Positions 29,400 through 39,718 of a stretch of 64,000 nt of DNA are shown here, one piece after another. The stretch is taken from contig NZ_LBMD01000011.1 of the NCBI RefSeq assembly GCF_001293645.1, positions 62,001 through 126,000 on the forward strand. Direction: 5' to 3'. The notes under the pieces were generated by a model, which did not search any database, had not been told where the DNA came from, and saw only the letters and a program-made list of their open reading frames with translations. Source of the stretch: Bacillus sp. CHD6a (GTDB taxonomy: Bacteria > Bacillota > Bacilli > Bacillales > Bacillaceae_I). Positions within the stretch are counted from its first letter, which is position 1; each line of letters starts with the position of its first letter. Made by a program: the position numbers and the translations under genes.

Positions 29400-29490
29400 T
29401 TCTTTAGTGCTTTAGAGGAGTGAGGGTCAGACCCCTCTTTACCCCTTTAACGCACTGAGGGTCAGACCCCTTAAAAGGGAGTGGAGTGCA
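29400..29490 (+). repeat. Two GGGTCAGACCC palindromes in the hom leader
   Basis: Copies at 29424-29434 and 29459-29469, in a stretch otherwise shared with 26837-26871. They lie within the hom transcript leader, immediately upstream of its ribosome binding site (GGGAGTGGAGTG), so they could form hairpins in the mRNA. Confidence 0.7.
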
Positions 29491-30789
29491 GTGAAGGTGA
29501 TTTCTGTTGGTTTGTTGGGGTTGGGGACGGTTGGTTGTGGTGTGGTGAAGATTGTGGAGGGACATCAGGATAAGTTGATGCATCAGGTGGGGTGTCCGGT
29601 GCGGGTGAAGAAGGCGCTGGTGAAGGATTTGCATAAGGAGCGGTTGGTGGATTTGAATCCGGATTTGTTGACTTTGCATGCAGAAGAGGTGCTGGATGAC
29701 CCTGAAATTGATGTGGTAATAGAAGTAATGGGAGGAGTCGAAGAGACTCGTCATCATATATTAAGGGCGCTGCATAACAAGAAACATGTTGTTACTGCAA
29801 ATAAAGATTTAATGGCCGTGTATGGATCAGAGCTGTTAGCAGCAGCTGCCGAGAACAATTGTGACCTATTTTATGAGGCAAGTGTGGCAGGTGGGATTCC
29901 TATTCTTAGAGGGTTAGTAGATGGGCTTGCGTCAGATAGAATCACAAAAATGATGGGGATTGTGAACGGTACAACAAATTTCATCCTTACAAAAATGAAC
30001 AATGAAGGTTCTTCCTATCAAGAAGTTCTCAAAGAAGCACAGGAACTTGGATTTGCTGAAGCTGATCCAACAGCCGATGTGGAAGGAATCGATGCAGCCA
30101 GGAAAATGGCCATCCTTTCCACGTTAGGATTTTCCATGAATATCGAACTAAAAGATGTTCAAGTAAGGGGAATCAGTTCCGTCTCTGAAGAGGATCTAAA
30201 CTATAGCAAAAAACTTGGATACACTATGAAACTGATTGGCATCGCGCATCGTGAAAAAGAAAAGGTCGAGGTCAGCGTTCAGCCGACTCTTCTCCCGCAT
30301 ACACATCCGTTGGCGAGTGTGCAGAACGAATATAATGCGGTATATGTGTACGGGGAAGCGGTAGGAGAAACGATGTTTTACGGGCCAGGTGCAGGCAGTT
30401 TGCCTACTGCAACAGCTGTGGTGTCCGACCTTGTCGGAGTGATGAAAAACATGCGCCTTGGAGTGAATGGCAAAAGCATGGTATCCCCTCAGTTCAAAAA
30501 AACACTTAAAGAAAAAGAAGAAATTCAAGCAAAACATTTCCTTCGAGTACATGTACAAGATGAAGTAGGCGTACTCTCACACATTACTCATTTATTTTCG
30601 CAAAAGGGGGTCAGCTTTGAAAAAATCCTGCAGCTTCCACTAAAAGAAGAGGCATTGGCAGAAGTTGTGGTAGTGACGCATCACGCATCTCTAGAGCGCT
30701 ATGACAACCTTCTTCAAGAGCTGGCAGATATGAAGTATGTGAAAGAAATAAAAAGCAGTTATCGGGTGGAAGGGGAAGTAGCAGTATGA
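29491..30789 (+). CDS. hom: Homoserine dehydrogenase
   Basis: 432-aa NAD(P)-dependent enzyme making homoserine from aspartate semialdehyde. N-terminal [13 protein letters not shown] Rossmann motif, [52 protein letters not shown] and a C-terminal ACT domain ([21 protein letters not shown]). Start is GTG. The first 65 codons or so (29491-29690) are strikingly G-ending (TTG, GTG, GGG, AAG), unlike the rest of the gene, where A and T endings are common. First gene of hom-thrC-thrB; its stop overlaps the thrC start. Confidence 0.97.
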   Translation: MKVISVGLLGLGTVGCGVVKIVEGHQDKLMHQVGCPVRVKKALVKDLHKERLVDLNPDLLTLHAEEVLDDPEIDVVIEVMGGVEETRHHILRALHNKKHVVTANKDLMAVYGSELLAAAAENNCDLFYEASVAGGIPILRGLVDGLASDRITKMMGIVNGTTNFILTKMNNEGSSYQEVLKEAQELGFAEADPTADVEGIDAARKMAILSTLGFSMNIELKDVQVRGISSVSEEDLNYSKKLGYTMKLIGIAHREKEKVEVSVQPTLLPHTHPLASVQNEYNAVYVYGEAVGETMFYGPGAGSLPTATAVVSDLVGVMKNMRLGVNGKSMVSPQFKKTLKEKEEIQAKHFLRVHVQDEVGVLSHITHLFSQKGVSFEKILQLPLKEEALAEVVVVTHHASLERYDNLLQELADMKYVKEIKSSYRVEGEVAV

Positions 30790-31844
30790 TGTGGAGAGGA
30801 CTAGTTAAGGAATATAGCAGATTTCTACCAGTTAGTGAGCAAACGCCAAACGTCTCTCTTCAGGAAGGTCACACACCACTGCTGTTTCTCGAAAATCTTT
30901 CTGAACAACTTGGAGTGGAGTTACATGTAAAAGTGGAAGGGGCCAATCCAACCGGTTCCTTCAAGGACAGAGGAATGGCCTTAGCCGTTGCAAAGGCAAA
31001 AGAAGAAGGCAGTACAACAGTTGTCTGTGCGTCTACGGGTAACACTTCAGCCTCTGCAGCAGCCTATGCGGCAAGAGCGGGTTTGAAATGCATTGTCGTA
31101 ATTCCAGACGGAAAAATTGCGCAGGGAAAGCTTGCACAGGCAGTCATGTATGGAGCAGAGATTTATTCCTTGGACGGAAATTTTGATGAAGCTTTGCAAA
31201 TGGTACGGCAATTATCAGAGGAGCTTCCTATCACGCTCGTAAACTCCCTTAATCCATATAGAATCGAAGGACAAAAAACGGCGGCATTTGAAGTATGCGA
31301 TCAGCTTGGAAAAGCACCAGATGTCCTCGCCCTGCCTGTGGGAAATGCAGGGAACATCACCGCATATTGGCGAGGTTTTCAAGAATATCATCAAGACAAA
31401 GGAACGGGATTACCTGAAATGCGTGGTTTTGAAGCGGAGGGAGCAGCGGCAATTGTCCAAAACCGGGTCATTTCTAACCCGGAAACAATCGCAACAGCCA
31501 TTCGAATCGGAAATCCTGCCAGTTGGGAGTATGCGGTTCGGGCAGCAGAGGAGTCAAAAGGAAAAATAGACTTTGTTACAGATGAAGAAATGCTGTATGC
31601 ATATAAACTACTTGCTCAAACAGAAGGAGTGTTTGCAGAACCAGCATCTAGCGCGTCCGTTGCAGGAGTTATCAAACAGCTAAAATCCGGAGAACTGGCA
31701 AAAGGTAAGCAGGTCGTTGCGGTATTGACTGGAAATGGTTTGAAAGATCCGGTAACAGCTACGAGTTATGCCAATGTAAACGTACAAAAGATTCCGAATG
31801 ACTATTCCCAACTCATCAAATCGTTCGAAGGTGTAACAGTATGA
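30786..31844 (+). CDS. thrC: Threonine synthase
   Basis: 352-aa PLP enzyme converting O-phosphohomoserine to threonine. PLP lysine in [12 protein letters not shown], then [33 protein letters not shown] and [10 protein letters not shown]. The start overlaps the hom stop (ATGA) and the end overlaps thrB. Operon order hom-thrC-thrB is as in B. subtilis. Confidence 0.98.
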   Translation: MMWRGLVKEYSRFLPVSEQTPNVSLQEGHTPLLFLENLSEQLGVELHVKVEGANPTGSFKDRGMALAVAKAKEEGSTTVVCASTGNTSASAAAYAARAGLKCIVVIPDGKIAQGKLAQAVMYGAEIYSLDGNFDEALQMVRQLSEELPITLVNSLNPYRIEGQKTAAFEVCDQLGKAPDVLALPVGNAGNITAYWRGFQEYHQDKGTGLPEMRGFEAEGAAAIVQNRVISNPETIATAIRIGNPASWEYAVRAAEESKGKIDFVTDEEMLYAYKLLAQTEGVFAEPASSASVAGVIKQLKSGELAKGKQVVAVLTGNGLKDPVTATSYANVNVQKIPNDYSQLIKSFEGVTV

Positions 31845-32761
31845 ACGGATATAGAGATGGTTTTGTTATCAAAGTACCAGGAAGCTCTGCCAATCTTGGA
31901 CCAGGATTTGACTCGATTGGAATGGCTGTAAACAAATACGTTACCCTTTTTGTCAACCATTCAGAAGAATGGAAGTTTACAAGTGTTCCGCCTCTTTCTA
32001 TCAAAAAGGAAGAAAATATCCTCTACACCGTCTGTCAAGAATTACAGAAGCTTTGGAACATTGAAGCTCCTCCTGCGCATGTTTTGACCATGAGTGATAT
32101 TCCGCTAGCAAGAGGACTTGGCAGCAGTGCAGCAGCCATTGTAGGAGCCATTGAAATCATGAATGTACTATGTGAGAAAAATCTTAGTCCTGATGAAAAA
32201 CTGCAACTTGCAGCAAAATTTGAAGGTCATGCGGATAATGTAGCACCCTCTCTCTATGGAGGGCTTGTCGTCTCTACCTATCAAAACGAAAAATGGGAAT
32301 ATGTCAAACTTCCAGTGGAGGAGTTGGAACTGGTTGCGGTTATTCCGGAATTTGAGGCCAAAACAAAGGATTCAAGAGGGTTATTGCCCGACAGGCTTTC
32401 ATTTAGTGAAGCAGTGACCGGTAGCAGCCATGCGAATGTCATGCTTGGGGCATTTATGCTCAAAAAATGGGATCTTGTCGGCAAAATGATGGAAAGTGAT
32501 ATTTTCCACGAGCCATATCGTCAAAAGTTGTTTCCTGATTTCCAACAGCTAAAGGAGAGAGCAGGGGAGGCGGGTGCATTTGGTGTGACAATTAGTGGTG
32601 CCGGCCCGACGGTCATCTGCTTTTGTGAAAAAGGAAAAGGGAGAAAAGTTGTTAGCACGCTGTCTTCGGAGTTCTCCCAGCATAGAGTGGAGCTTTTACA
32701 AGTAAGTAAAGCAGGCAGCGAGGTGCATTCCAATCACTTATGTAAAGTATCATCCATATAA
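31841..32761 (+). CDS. thrB: Homoserine kinase
   Basis: 306-aa GHMP-family kinase phosphorylating homoserine. Signature [19 protein letters not shown], the ATP-binding [17 protein letters not shown], and [13 protein letters not shown] near the C-terminus. Start overlaps the thrC stop. Last gene of the operon. Confidence 0.98.
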   Translation: MNGYRDGFVIKVPGSSANLGPGFDSIGMAVNKYVTLFVNHSEEWKFTSVPPLSIKKEENILYTVCQELQKLWNIEAPPAHVLTMSDIPLARGLGSSAAAIVGAIEIMNVLCEKNLSPDEKLQLAAKFEGHADNVAPSLYGGLVVSTYQNEKWEYVKLPVEELELVAVIPEFEAKTKDSRGLLPDRLSFSEAVTGSSHANVMLGAFMLKKWDLVGKMMESDIFHEPYRQKLFPDFQQLKERAGEAGAFGVTISGAGPTVICFCEKGKGRKVVSTLSSEFSQHRVELLQVSKAGSEVHSNHLCKVSSI

Positions 32762-32844
32762 AAGCAGTTTTCGTATACTCACCTCAATCCCTTATATTAC
32801 GTACTGTCGTGCTCTTTTCTTCGTTATAAAAAGTAAGAGCAATA

Positions 32845-32893
32845 TAAAAAACCGGCAAGCTGACGTTACATGTCTGCTTGCCGGTTTTTTTAA
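32845..32893. terminator. Bidirectional terminator between thrB and yutI
   Basis: AAACCGGCAAGC...GCTTGCCGGTTTTTTT with A-runs on the far side, between convergent genes. Confidence 0.88.
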
Positions 32894-32902
32894 AAAAAAA
32901 AA

Positions 32903-33139
32903 TTAGAATACTTGCTCTACTTCAATAATGCCTGGTACTTCTTCTAGTAATGCACGCTCAATACCAGCTTTCAACGTGATAGTGGAACTTGGGCAAGAAC
33001 CGCATGCACCTAATAGACGCAACTTTACGATGCCATCTTCCACATCTACTAATTCACAGTCCCCTCCGTCACGAAGAAGAAATGGACGTAATTTATCTAG
33101 TACTTCCTGAACTTGCGAATTGATTTCCGGGTTAGACAT
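32903..33139 (-). CDS. yutI: NifU C-terminal-domain Fe-S protein (YutI)
   Basis: 78-aa NifU-like protein binding an Fe-S cluster through CxxC in [16 protein letters not shown]. Family start [21 protein letters not shown]. It acts as a scaffold or carrier, linking functionally with suf and yutM in this window. GGAGCGAT upstream of the ATG. Confidence 0.93.
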   Translation of the reverse strand: MSNPEINSQVQEVLDKLRPFLLRDGGDCELVDVEDGIVKLRLLGACGSCPSSTITLKAGIERALLEEVPGIIEVEQVF

Positions 33140-33305
33140 AGTTATCGCTCCTTTCCTTACATAATTCTATTATAAAGAAAACCTCTCAAAAAATCTATCG
33201 CTCTGCACTGGGTCTTTTTAGGAAATCGAATTTAATTCATGAAAAGGTAAGCGTTTTACGTTAAAATAAAGAATAAAAGTTATGAATATTGGGGGATGTC
33301 GGCAT

Positions 33306-33632
33306 ATGATGAAAAAGGTAGAAATATGTGTATTTGGTGCAGAGGTGCTATGTCCCAGTTGTGTTAACCTTCCATCATCTAAAGAAACCTATGAATGGTT
33401 ACAAGCAGCTGTAGCAAGAAAATATCCAAATCAAGAATTCACTATCTCTTATATAGATATTTATAAAACGGAAGATTGTGACGGTGAAAAAAGAGATTTT
33501 GCCGCTAAAGTTGTAGAGGAAGATATGTTTTATCCCGTTGTGGTCATCGAAGGGGAGATTGTAGGAGAAGGCAATCCGAAGTTGAAAACCATTTATTCCG
33601 AAATGGAGAAATATGGATACGTAGCATCGTAA
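33306..33632 (+). CDS. yuzD: YuzD family protein (DUF1462)
   Basis: 108-aa thioredoxin-fold-like protein. Near the N-terminus CVFGAEVLCPSCVNLPSSKETYEWL carries a CxxC. Later it has FTISYIDIY and FYPVVVIEGEIVGEGNP. The ATG at 33306 is chosen because GGGGGATG precedes it; the ATG at 33282 lacks a site. Function unknown, redox-related by fold. Divergent from yutI. Confidence 0.85.
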   Translation: MMKKVEICVFGAEVLCPSCVNLPSSKETYEWLQAAVARKYPNQEFTISYIDIYKTEDCDGEKRDFAAKVVEEDMFYPVVVIEGEIVGEGNPKLKTIYSEMEKYGYVAS

Positions 33633-33635
33633 AAA

Positions 33636-33678
33636 AAAATGACCCCAAGAGTCTAAGCGACTTTTGGGGATATTTTTT
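33636..33678. terminator. Bidirectional terminator between yuzD and yutJ
   Basis: CCCCAA-AGTC pairs with GACT-TTGGGG, with A-run and T-run on either side. Confidence 0.85.
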
Positions 33679-34744
33679 AACCATTATGATACTTATACAT
33701 CCATAGAATACCAGATTTCAATAACCGAGCCACTCGGCCAGTTAGCGGTCTTTCATTTACCAAGCCGAATCCATGCTTCTTGCCAAGAGATCCTAATACG
33801 CCTTTTAGCTTGATGGCAGGGAATTCTTCTGGTGGAGTTTCGCCATTCCAGCGTTTCAATAATACTTGGACAATTTGTTCTGCTTGTCCTTCTGCTAATT
33901 GGGCACTTGGTGCGTGAGGCAGGCTTGCACAATCTCCAACTACATAGACGTTTTCATGGCCAGGTATGTTGTGCTGTTTTGTCAGCACTACGCGACCTTG
34001 TCCATCTTTTTCAACATCTAGCTCACGAACTACTTTATTTGGTTGAATTCCTGCAGTCCAAACAATAACATCGCAATGCACCGGCTCGTCATGATTGTAA
34101 AGGGTGTTTTCCTCTACACGAGTAATGTTTGAGCCATTCACTACTTCTACTCCATGCGTCTCAAACCAGTTTTGTACATATTTGCTAAGTCTTTCAGGAA
34201 AGCTGGAAAGAATAATATTACCGCGATCGAATAATTTAATGGTTAAGTCCGGGCGACTCTCACGCAGCTCACTCGCAATCTCAACCCCACTCAATCCACC
34301 ACCGACAATCGCAACCACTTTATTAGCCGGTAAGTCGTTTAAAGCTTGGTAAGCCTTTCTGGACTTATTGATAGTCTGAATACTGTACGTGTGTTCTTCA
34401 GCACCAGAAATATCATGGTACTTATCCTCACAGCCTAGACCGATGATGAGGTCATCAAAGGAAAGTGTGCTCCCATCTTCAAAGTGTACAATTTTCTCCT
34501 CCACATCGACCTTGGAAACTTCCCCGTATTTAACAGAAAGTCTTTCGTGCTCTGGAAAAGTGACACGGACGTGATGGTCTGAAATCGTTCCCGCAGCCAA
34601 CGCATAGAATTCAGTTTTCAAACTATGATATGGAGCTCTGTCCACCAATACAATTTCAATATCAGATGGTAATTGATTAGGAAGAAGTCGATGTAAAACG
34701 CGCATACCGCCGTAGCCTGCGCCAAGCACAACAAGTTTTTTCAT
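33677..34744 (-). CDS. yutJ: YutJ, NDH-2-like FAD/NAD(P) oxidoreductase
   Basis: 355-aa pyridine-nucleotide disulfide oxidoreductase-type flavoprotein, NADH dehydrogenase II-like. FAD-binding GAGYGGMRVL at the N-terminus, second Rossmann motif AIVGGGLSGVEIASEL, ATG-type VWTAGIQPNKVV and VYVVGDCASLPHAPSAQLAEGQAEQ. Start has AACCCCTTTTT-type upstream complement (AAAAAGGGGTTT). It probably oxidises NADH at the membrane; quinone use is inferred. Confidence 0.88.
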   Translation of the reverse strand: MKKLVVLGAGYGGMRVLHRLLPNQLPSDIEIVLVDRAPYHSLKTEFYALAAGTISDHHVRVTFPEHERLSVKYGEVSKVDVEEKIVHFEDGSTLSFDDLIIGLGCEDKYHDISGAEEHTYSIQTINKSRKAYQALNDLPANKVVAIVGGGLSGVEIASELRESRPDLTIKLFDRGNIILSSFPERLSKYVQNWFETHGVEVVNGSNITRVEENTLYNHDEPVHCDVIVWTAGIQPNKVVRELDVEKDGQGRVVLTKQHNIPGHENVYVVGDCASLPHAPSAQLAEGQAEQIVQVLLKRWNGETPPEEFPAIKLKGVLGSLGKKHGFGLVNERPLTGRVARLLKSGILWMYKYHNG

Positions 34745-35082
34745 AGCAGTTAAACCCCTTTTTAAGCGAATAGAATCAAAAGTATAATAAAGTAGCCCTT
34801 TGAAGGTAATGGTAAGAAGATAGATAAAACTAGTATTCTAGGAAAACTTTTATGTGAAAGAAAACACATATTGTATGACAATTGCGCTTTCATTTTGAAA
34901 ATGTATAACACGTTTAAATAAAATAACATTAAAAGTATATCGAAATTATGACTAAATAACAACATTCTTTCGGAAAATTGTTGAGTTAAGTCGATTAATA
35001 TCAACACATTTTAGAGAAACTTCATAATTGACGTTTTAAGGAAAAAAAGGTAGCATGGAAGTGCAATAGAGGGGTGAAATTA
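34745..35082. other. Intergenic region without recognisable gene
   Basis: AT-rich divergent spacer between yutJ (minus) and yuzB (plus). It must hold both promoters but no clear consensus -35/-10 pair stands out. An ORF reading across it is low-complexity hydrophobic and judged noise. Confidence 0.5.
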
Positions 35083-35319
35083 GTGAAGCCAATCATCGAA
35101 TTTTGTATAAGTAATTTAGCCAGTGGTTCGCAAAGAGCGAGAGAAGTGTTGGAAAAAGACCCAAATCTGGATATTGTGGAATACGGCTGTCTGGGGTATT
35201 GTGGCAAATGCTTTGACACACTTTTTGCTCTCGTTAATGGAGATGTTGTGGCTGGAGAGTCTCCAGAACAACTGGTAGACAACATATATATTTATTTGGA
35301 AGAGAACCCGATGTTCTAA
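35083..35319 (+). CDS. yuzB: YuzB family protein (DUF1450)
   Basis: 78-aa protein with a ferredoxin-like cysteine pattern: [20 protein letters not shown], then [12 protein letters not shown], and [15 protein letters not shown]. The GTG at 35083 follows AGAGGGGTG; the GTG at 35074 overlaps it. The clustered cysteines suggest metal or Fe-S binding, fitting the surrounding Fe-S genes. Function not established. Confidence 0.85.
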   Translation: MKPIIEFCISNLASGSQRAREVLEKDPNLDIVEYGCLGYCGKCFDTLFALVNGDVVAGESPEQLVDNIYIYLEENPMF

Positions 35320-35324
35320 TCCAA

Positions 35325-35368
35325 AAAAGAGCATGGAGCCCACATTTGGGAGCCATGCTCTTTTTATC
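35325..35368. terminator. Bidirectional terminator after yuzB
   Basis: AAAAAAGAGCATGG and CCATGCTCTTTTT arms around a 16-nt loop. Confidence 0.85.
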
Positions 35369-35395
35369 TTTTATCTTGTGATGATACTTCTTTAA

Positions 35396-36088
35396 CTAGC
35401 TACTTACTTTCAATTTTGAAGATTTCCGGATCTCATACCAACGGTCCCTTGCTTTTTCGACAAGACGCTGTTCCTTGTCTTTATTCTTGTGCCCAATCAC
35501 CATCTGGAAATATCGTATGGCTTGCCGTTCTAAGTTTAACCTGCAATTAAGATCACCTATTAAGTAAAGTAATTTTATTTCAGACATTCCCTTTTCTTCA
35601 TAATCCCCCAATGTATAGGATAGTTCAAATTGCTCTACCGCAAGCTTTAAAAATCTCTGCTCCTGGGTATTGCTTTGTTCAATGGTGCGATATATCCAAG
35701 CGAGTCGAAGATATAGACCTGCCATGACAATGGGTGTTTCTTTTTTAATGATCCCGGAATAAATACCTAATTTATATGAGTTTATGGCAGTTTCAACAGA
35801 TCTCTTCTGCCCATAGTTTTTATAGTTCCAATGCTTTTGTATCTTTGTTTGGATGGCTAGTTGTGCATCTTTCGTCAGTTTAGGGTTAAATTCGTCTGAA
35901 ACAGCGTATCCACAATGTGGACAAACAGAAACGTAATACAGGAGAGGGTTGGTCTCTAATGACTGGTAAGTGGAACAAAAATCCGAATCATGAGTTACAG
36001 GACGAATATAACGGGATTTTATTTTTAACGTGCTATATGCATGTTTACAATTATCACATGAAATCTCACGGCTAAAGTATTGTTCCAT
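35396..36088 (-). CDS. DUF2225 protein
   Basis: 230-aa DUF2225 protein. Two zinc-ribbon-like CxxC pairs near the N-terminus (SCDNCKHAY and SVCPHCGYAVSD), followed by TPR-like helices (MAGLYLRLAWIYRTIEQ, KLLYLIGDLNCRLNLERQAIRYF). No enzymatic motif. The ATG at 36088 is preferred (AGAGAGGGTG upstream) over the GTG at 36097. Function unknown. Confidence 0.82.
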   Translation of the reverse strand: MEQYFSREISCDNCKHAYSTLKIKSRYIRPVTHDSDFCSTYQSLETNPLLYYVSVCPHCGYAVSDEFNPKLTKDAQLAIQTKIQKHWNYKNYGQKRSVETAINSYKLGIYSGIIKKETPIVMAGLYLRLAWIYRTIEQSNTQEQRFLKLAVEQFELSYTLGDYEEKGMSEIKLLYLIGDLNCRLNLERQAIRYFQMVIGHKNKDKEQRLVEKARDRWYEIRKSSKLKVSS

Positions 36089-36398
36089 TTTGGTCACCCT
36101 CTCTTTACTTTTTTAACAATATAATTCAAAAGTACCATAAGAGGGTGAGGTGGACAACTTAAATAAATCGAAATGCCTATAAAAAGCGGTGTGTTTTTTT
36201 CTTGTCTATACATTATTTTGCAATTCTTGGGTAATTTATTTAAGAACACACAGGTAGGAAAACGGTTTCTTTAAGGTTGTAACATATTGACAAAAAAAAG
36301 TTCTTTCAAACGCTTTCATTTCGTAGTAAAGTGGTACTGTAATAGTTAGATGTCTGACGACAAACAACTTGCAGAAATTTCTAATAGAGGTGAATATT
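36089..36398 (+). promoter_or_regulatory. Upstream region of the nucleoside transporter with a cre-like site
   Basis: At 36304-36318, TTTCAAACGCTTTCA matches the catabolite-responsive element consensus with one mismatch. A TTGACA lies just upstream at 36287-36292, but its -10 partner is unclear. Carbon catabolite control by CcpA would suit a nucleoside carrier; this is inferred from the motif alone. Confidence 0.4.
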
Positions 36399-37634
36399 AT
36401 GAATAATATCCTTTGGGGTTTAATGGGAATCGCAGTGATTTTTGCAATCGCATTCCTACTTTCGGAAAATAAACGAAAGATCAAGATTCGTACAATTTTA
36501 GGCGGATTGGCTATTCAATTGCTGTTCGCATTTATTGTATTGAAGTGGGAGTTAGGAAGAACAGCTTTTCTTGGTTTGACTGAACTTGTTCAAAATATTA
36601 TCAATTACGCGAATGAGGGTATTGGCTTCCTTTTCGGACCTGTACTAGGCAACCCTGGGTCTGAAGCTACAGGATTTGTATTCGCATTCCATGTACTAAC
36701 GATTATCATTTTCTTCTCTGCATTAATATCCGTCCTTTACTATCTTGGTATCATGCAGGTTGTTATTCGATTCCTTGGTGGGGGTCTTGCGAAGCTTTTA
36801 GGAACAAGCAAGACAGAATCATTGTCTGCTTCCGCTAACATTTTCGTTGGACAAACAGAAGCACCATTAGTAATTCGTCCTTATATTGCAGGAATGACTA
36901 AATCTGAGTTGTTTGCTGTTATGACAGGTGGACTTGCATCTGTAGCAGGTTCTGTATTGTTCGGTTATGCTGCACTTGGAATTCCGCTTGAGTACCTATT
37001 GGCAGCAAGTTTCATGGCAGCGCCTGGTGGATTGATCATGGCGAAAATGCTTATTCCTGAAACGGAAGAGCCAAAAAATGATACCAATGCTCAAATTGGT
37101 GAATCTGAAGAAGACAAAGCAACGAACGTTATTGATGCTGCTGCTCGCGGGGCTTCTGACGGTTTAAAACTTGCACTAAATGTTGGTGCGATGCTACTAG
37201 CATTCATCGCATTGATTGCTTTAATCAATGGAATCTTAGGTGGAATTGGTGGCTGGTTCGGTGCTGAAAACTTCTCACTTGACTACGTTCTTGGGTATCT
37301 ATTTGCACCACTTGCCTTCGTTATCGGTATTCCTTGGAGTGAAGCCGTTGCTGCAGGTAACCTGATTGGCCAAAAGCTTGTATTAAATGAGTTCGTTGCT
37401 TACTCTACTTTCTCTGCACAGCTTGATATGTTCAGCGAAAAATCTGTTGCAGTTATCGCATTCGCACTTTGTGGATTTGCTAACCTTTCTTCCTTAGCAA
37501 TTCTGTTAGGAGGACTTGGGAACTTAGCTCCAAGTCGTCGTCCTGATATCGCACGGTTAGGATTCCGCGCCATCATTGCTGGTACGCTTTCTAACTTGTT
37601 GAGTGCTGCAATTGCCGGTATGTTCTTGTTCTAA
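36399..37634 (+). CDS. yutK: NupC-family concentrative nucleoside transporter (YutK-like)
   Basis: 411-aa polytopic CNT-family nucleoside symporter. Motifs: [35 protein letters not shown] (substrate site GQTEAP), [40 protein letters not shown] and [16 protein letters not shown] 36399 has AGAGGTG upstream; the frame to 36369 is only leader. Takes up nucleosides with Na+ or H+; the specificity cannot be read off. Confidence 0.93.
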   Translation: MNNILWGLMGIAVIFAIAFLLSENKRKIKIRTILGGLAIQLLFAFIVLKWELGRTAFLGLTELVQNIINYANEGIGFLFGPVLGNPGSEATGFVFAFHVLTIIIFFSALISVLYYLGIMQVVIRFLGGGLAKLLGTSKTESLSASANIFVGQTEAPLVIRPYIAGMTKSELFAVMTGGLASVAGSVLFGYAALGIPLEYLLAASFMAAPGGLIMAKMLIPETEEPKNDTNAQIGESEEDKATNVIDAAARGASDGLKLALNVGAMLLAFIALIALINGILGGIGGWFGAENFSLDYVLGYLFAPLAFVIGIPWSEAVAAGNLIGQKLVLNEFVAYSTFSAQLDMFSEKSVAVIAFALCGFANLSSLAILLGGLGNLAPSRRPDIARLGFRAIIAGTLSNLLSAAIAGMFLF

Positions 37635-37647
37635 AACGATAGAAAAT

Positions 37648-37682
37648 CCACTTGCCGGTGTCCCGGTGGGTGGATTTTTTGT
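37648..37682 (+). terminator. Terminator after the nucleoside transporter
   Basis: AAATCCAC / GTGGATTTTTTG stem. Confidence 0.8.
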
Positions 37683-38209
37683 TGTCGATAAGTAAAAAGA
37701 CCTGTGAGAGAGGAATATGGAGTGTGCAAGGTTTTTATAAAGTGTTTAAAGACCTGTTGAAGAGGAATTTGTGGTGTGTGAGGTCTATAAAGAGTGTGTA
37801 AAGACCTGTTGAAGAGGAACGCGTGGAGTGCGAGGTCTATAAAGAGTGTGTAAAGACCTGTTGAAGAGGAATTTGTGGTGTGAGAGGTCTTTAAAGTATA
37901 AAGACCTGTTGAAGAAGAACGCGTGGAGTGCGAGGTCTTTATAGAGAGTGTAACGCCCTTCCAGAGAGGGATTTCGAACGAACGAGGTCTTTAGAAGTCG
38001 TATAATGACCTGTTCGAGAAAAATTCTAAGCGAGCGCAGTCTTTATAAAGTGTACCATCGCCCAAACCAGAAAAACCCATGTTTTCGTGCTTCCACTGAA
38101 GCAAACGATACATGGGTTTTTCATATAAAACGGGGGATATTTCTATTGTGTTCAGACTTTTATGTATTTATACTTGAAGAAATAAATTATTTTTGGAGGA
38201 AAAGTAAAC
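37683..38209. repeat. Intergenic 52-nt repeat array (37698-38057)
   Basis: Units begin at AGACCT or its variants at 37698, 37750, 37802, 37854, 37902, about 37954 and 38006; steps are 52 nt except one of 48. Each unit carries AGACCT near its start and AGGTCT about 31 nt later, a dyad. The middle alternates between AATTTGTGGTGTG and AACGCGTGGAGTG. The last two units are diverged. A hairpin AAAAACCCATGT...ACATGGGTTTTT at 38070-38122 closes the array. No gene seen before dapF. Confidence 0.85.
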
Positions 38210-39064
38210 ATGCGCTCCTTTCAATTCACCAAGATGCACGGACTAGGGAACAATTATATATATGTTAATATGTTTGAGGAAAAGTTAGAGGAAGATGAAT
38301 TATCCAGCCTTGCCATAAGAGTTGCAAATATCCATACCGGCATCGGCTCTGATGGAATGATTTTGATCTGCCCATCTGAGAAAGCACCAGTAAAAATGCG
38401 AATCTTTAATAATGACGGATCCGAAGGAAAAAATTGTGGGAATGGACTTCGTTGTGTGGCGAAATATGCTTACGAGCATGGAATCGTCCAAACAGAAACG
38501 TTTAAAATTGAAACACTTTCTGGACTAGTGGAAGCTGAAGTTGAATTAGCAGGTGGCCAGGTTACCTCTGTAACGGTCGACATGGGAGAACCAAAGCTTC
38601 ATACAAAGGAAATCCCGATACTTGTGGACGAAAAGGAAGCATTAGTTGCTGAACCATTCACAGTGGACGGAGAAACTTACAAAATAACAACTGTATCCAT
38701 GGGCAATCCACACGTCATTTTTTATGTGGATGATATAAAGGATGCTCCTCTAACAACACTTGGTCCTGTAGTAGAAAAGGATCCTCGCTTTCCTGAGGGG
38801 GTAAATGTTGAGTTTGTGGAGGTTGTGGCTGAAGATGAATTGCATTTCCGTGTTTGGGAAAGAGGTTCTGGCATCACCCAGGCATGCGGGACTGGAGCGT
38901 GTGCAGCAGTAGTAGCGTCTGTACTTAATGAAAAGACGGCCCGTGGCATAGAGACGGTTGTTCATCTAGCAGGAGGAGACCTCTATATCACTTGGACGAA
39001 CGAGGGATCTGTAAAAATGCGTGGGCCAGCGGAAGTTATCTGTACCGGAACTTTCTATTATTAA
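38210..39064 (+). CDS. dapF: Diaminopimelate epimerase
   Basis: 284-aa enzyme making meso-diaminopimelate for peptidoglycan and lysine synthesis. Both catalytic cysteines are visible: [19 protein letters not shown] and [13 protein letters not shown]. Family start [27 protein letters not shown] is a strong ribosome binding site. Probably its own transcript. Confidence 0.98.
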   Translation: MRSFQFTKMHGLGNNYIYVNMFEEKLEEDELSSLAIRVANIHTGIGSDGMILICPSEKAPVKMRIFNNDGSEGKNCGNGLRCVAKYAYEHGIVQTETFKIETLSGLVEAEVELAGGQVTSVTVDMGEPKLHTKEIPILVDEKEALVAEPFTVDGETYKITTVSMGNPHVIFYVDDIKDAPLTTLGPVVEKDPRFPEGVNVEFVEVVAEDELHFRVWERGSGITQACGTGACAAVVASVLNEKTARGIETVVHLAGGDLYITWTNEGSVKMRGPAEVICTGTFYY

Positions 39065-39109
39065 TCACAAAGGCTTGTTCCTTTTGCATATACTAGTAAA
39101 ACAGTAAGT

Positions 39110-39138
39110 TTGAGCAGAATTCCGTTTCACGATATAAT
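39110..39138 (+). promoter_or_regulatory. Promoter of yutM
   Basis: TTGAGC at 39110-39115 and TATAAT at 39133-39138, spacer 17 nt. Confidence 0.75.
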
Positions 39139-39178
39139 GGTGGTAACGAAATTGGAAATACATTGGGAGGTGTAACAT

Positions 39179-39541
39179 ATGAGTGATGTGATTACAATTA
39201 CAGAAGCAGCAGCTTTTCAAATAAAAGATATGATGAAAGAACATGGTGATGAGTCGGTCTTTTTACGTGTAGGTGTGAAAGGTGGAGGCTGTAGTGGTCT
39301 TTCTTACGGTATGGGTTTTGAAGAAGAAAAAGGCGAACAGGACATCGAATTAGAACAGCACGGAATTAAGATTTTAATCGACGCTGAAAGCAAGCCAATT
39401 CTACAAGATGTAAAAATTGATTTTAAACAATCCATGATGGGCGGCGGGTTTACCATCGATAACCCGAACGCTATTGCCAACTGTGGGTGTGGTTCTTCCT
39501 TCCGCACAGCGACGAACACTGGTACACCGGAAGAATGCTAA
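39179..39541 (+). CDS. yutM: YutM, A-type (HesB/ErpA) Fe-S carrier; host gene of the island
   Basis: 120-aa A-type Fe-S carrier. Three cluster cysteines: GGGCSGLSYGM and NCGCGSSF. It starts at ATG 39179 behind GGGAGGTG. The 3' part from about 39425 is shared with a second copy at 60987-61103, so the last codons here (FRTATNTGTPEEC) come from the integrated element, and the original end ([13 protein letters not shown]) is now 21.5 kb away. The product remains full length with all cysteines. It has also lost its native terminator, which now lies at 61109. Confidence 0.95.
   Translation: MSDVITITEAAAFQIKDMMKEHGDESVFLRVGVKGGGCSGLSYGMGFEEEKGEQDIELEQHGIKILIDAESKPILQDVKIDFKQSMMGGGFTIDNPNAIANCGCGSSFRTATNTGTPEEC
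39425..39498 (+). repeat. Left attachment-site repeat (attL) within yutM
   Basis: 74 bp from AAACAATCC to GGTTCTTC, matching 60987-61060 with one mismatch (G at 39448 versus C at 61010). Crossover must lie inside it. Beyond it the two copies diverge at silent and non-silent positions, as expected for element-derived versus host-derived gene ends. Confidence 0.93.
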
Positions 39542-39599
39542 TGTTTAGAGGTTGTAAAGAGTAATCGTAAGGGGTTAAGGATTACACTTGAATTTTGAG

Positions 39600-39640
39600 T
39601 GTACACAATCCTGAAAATGTGTATTAACAATCCTGAATTT
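39600..39640 (+). repeat. Probable integrase arm-site repeats, left end
   Basis: ACAATCCTGAA occurs at 39605-39615 and 39627-39637. A near match, TTAACAATCGTGAA, lies near the right end at 60897-60910. Short repeats beside the core on both sides are typical arm-binding sites for tyrosine recombinases; function inferred. Confidence 0.5.
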
Positions 39641-39718
39641 ATAAGTTTAGGGTTGTGAATTGCATGCCTTCTCGAAAGTTAATGTTGTAAAACATTACTA
39701 TTTGAGGAGGCTATTTTT

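Noticed and set aside
29404-29757. 117-codon minus-strand ORF opposite the hom 5' end
   Set aside because: It is a by-product of the G-ending codon bias of hom (His/Leu/Gln-rich), without a ribosome binding site.
37698-38057. Possible CRISPR array
   Set aside because: Same reasons: 52-nt units are repeated as a whole and there are no cas genes.
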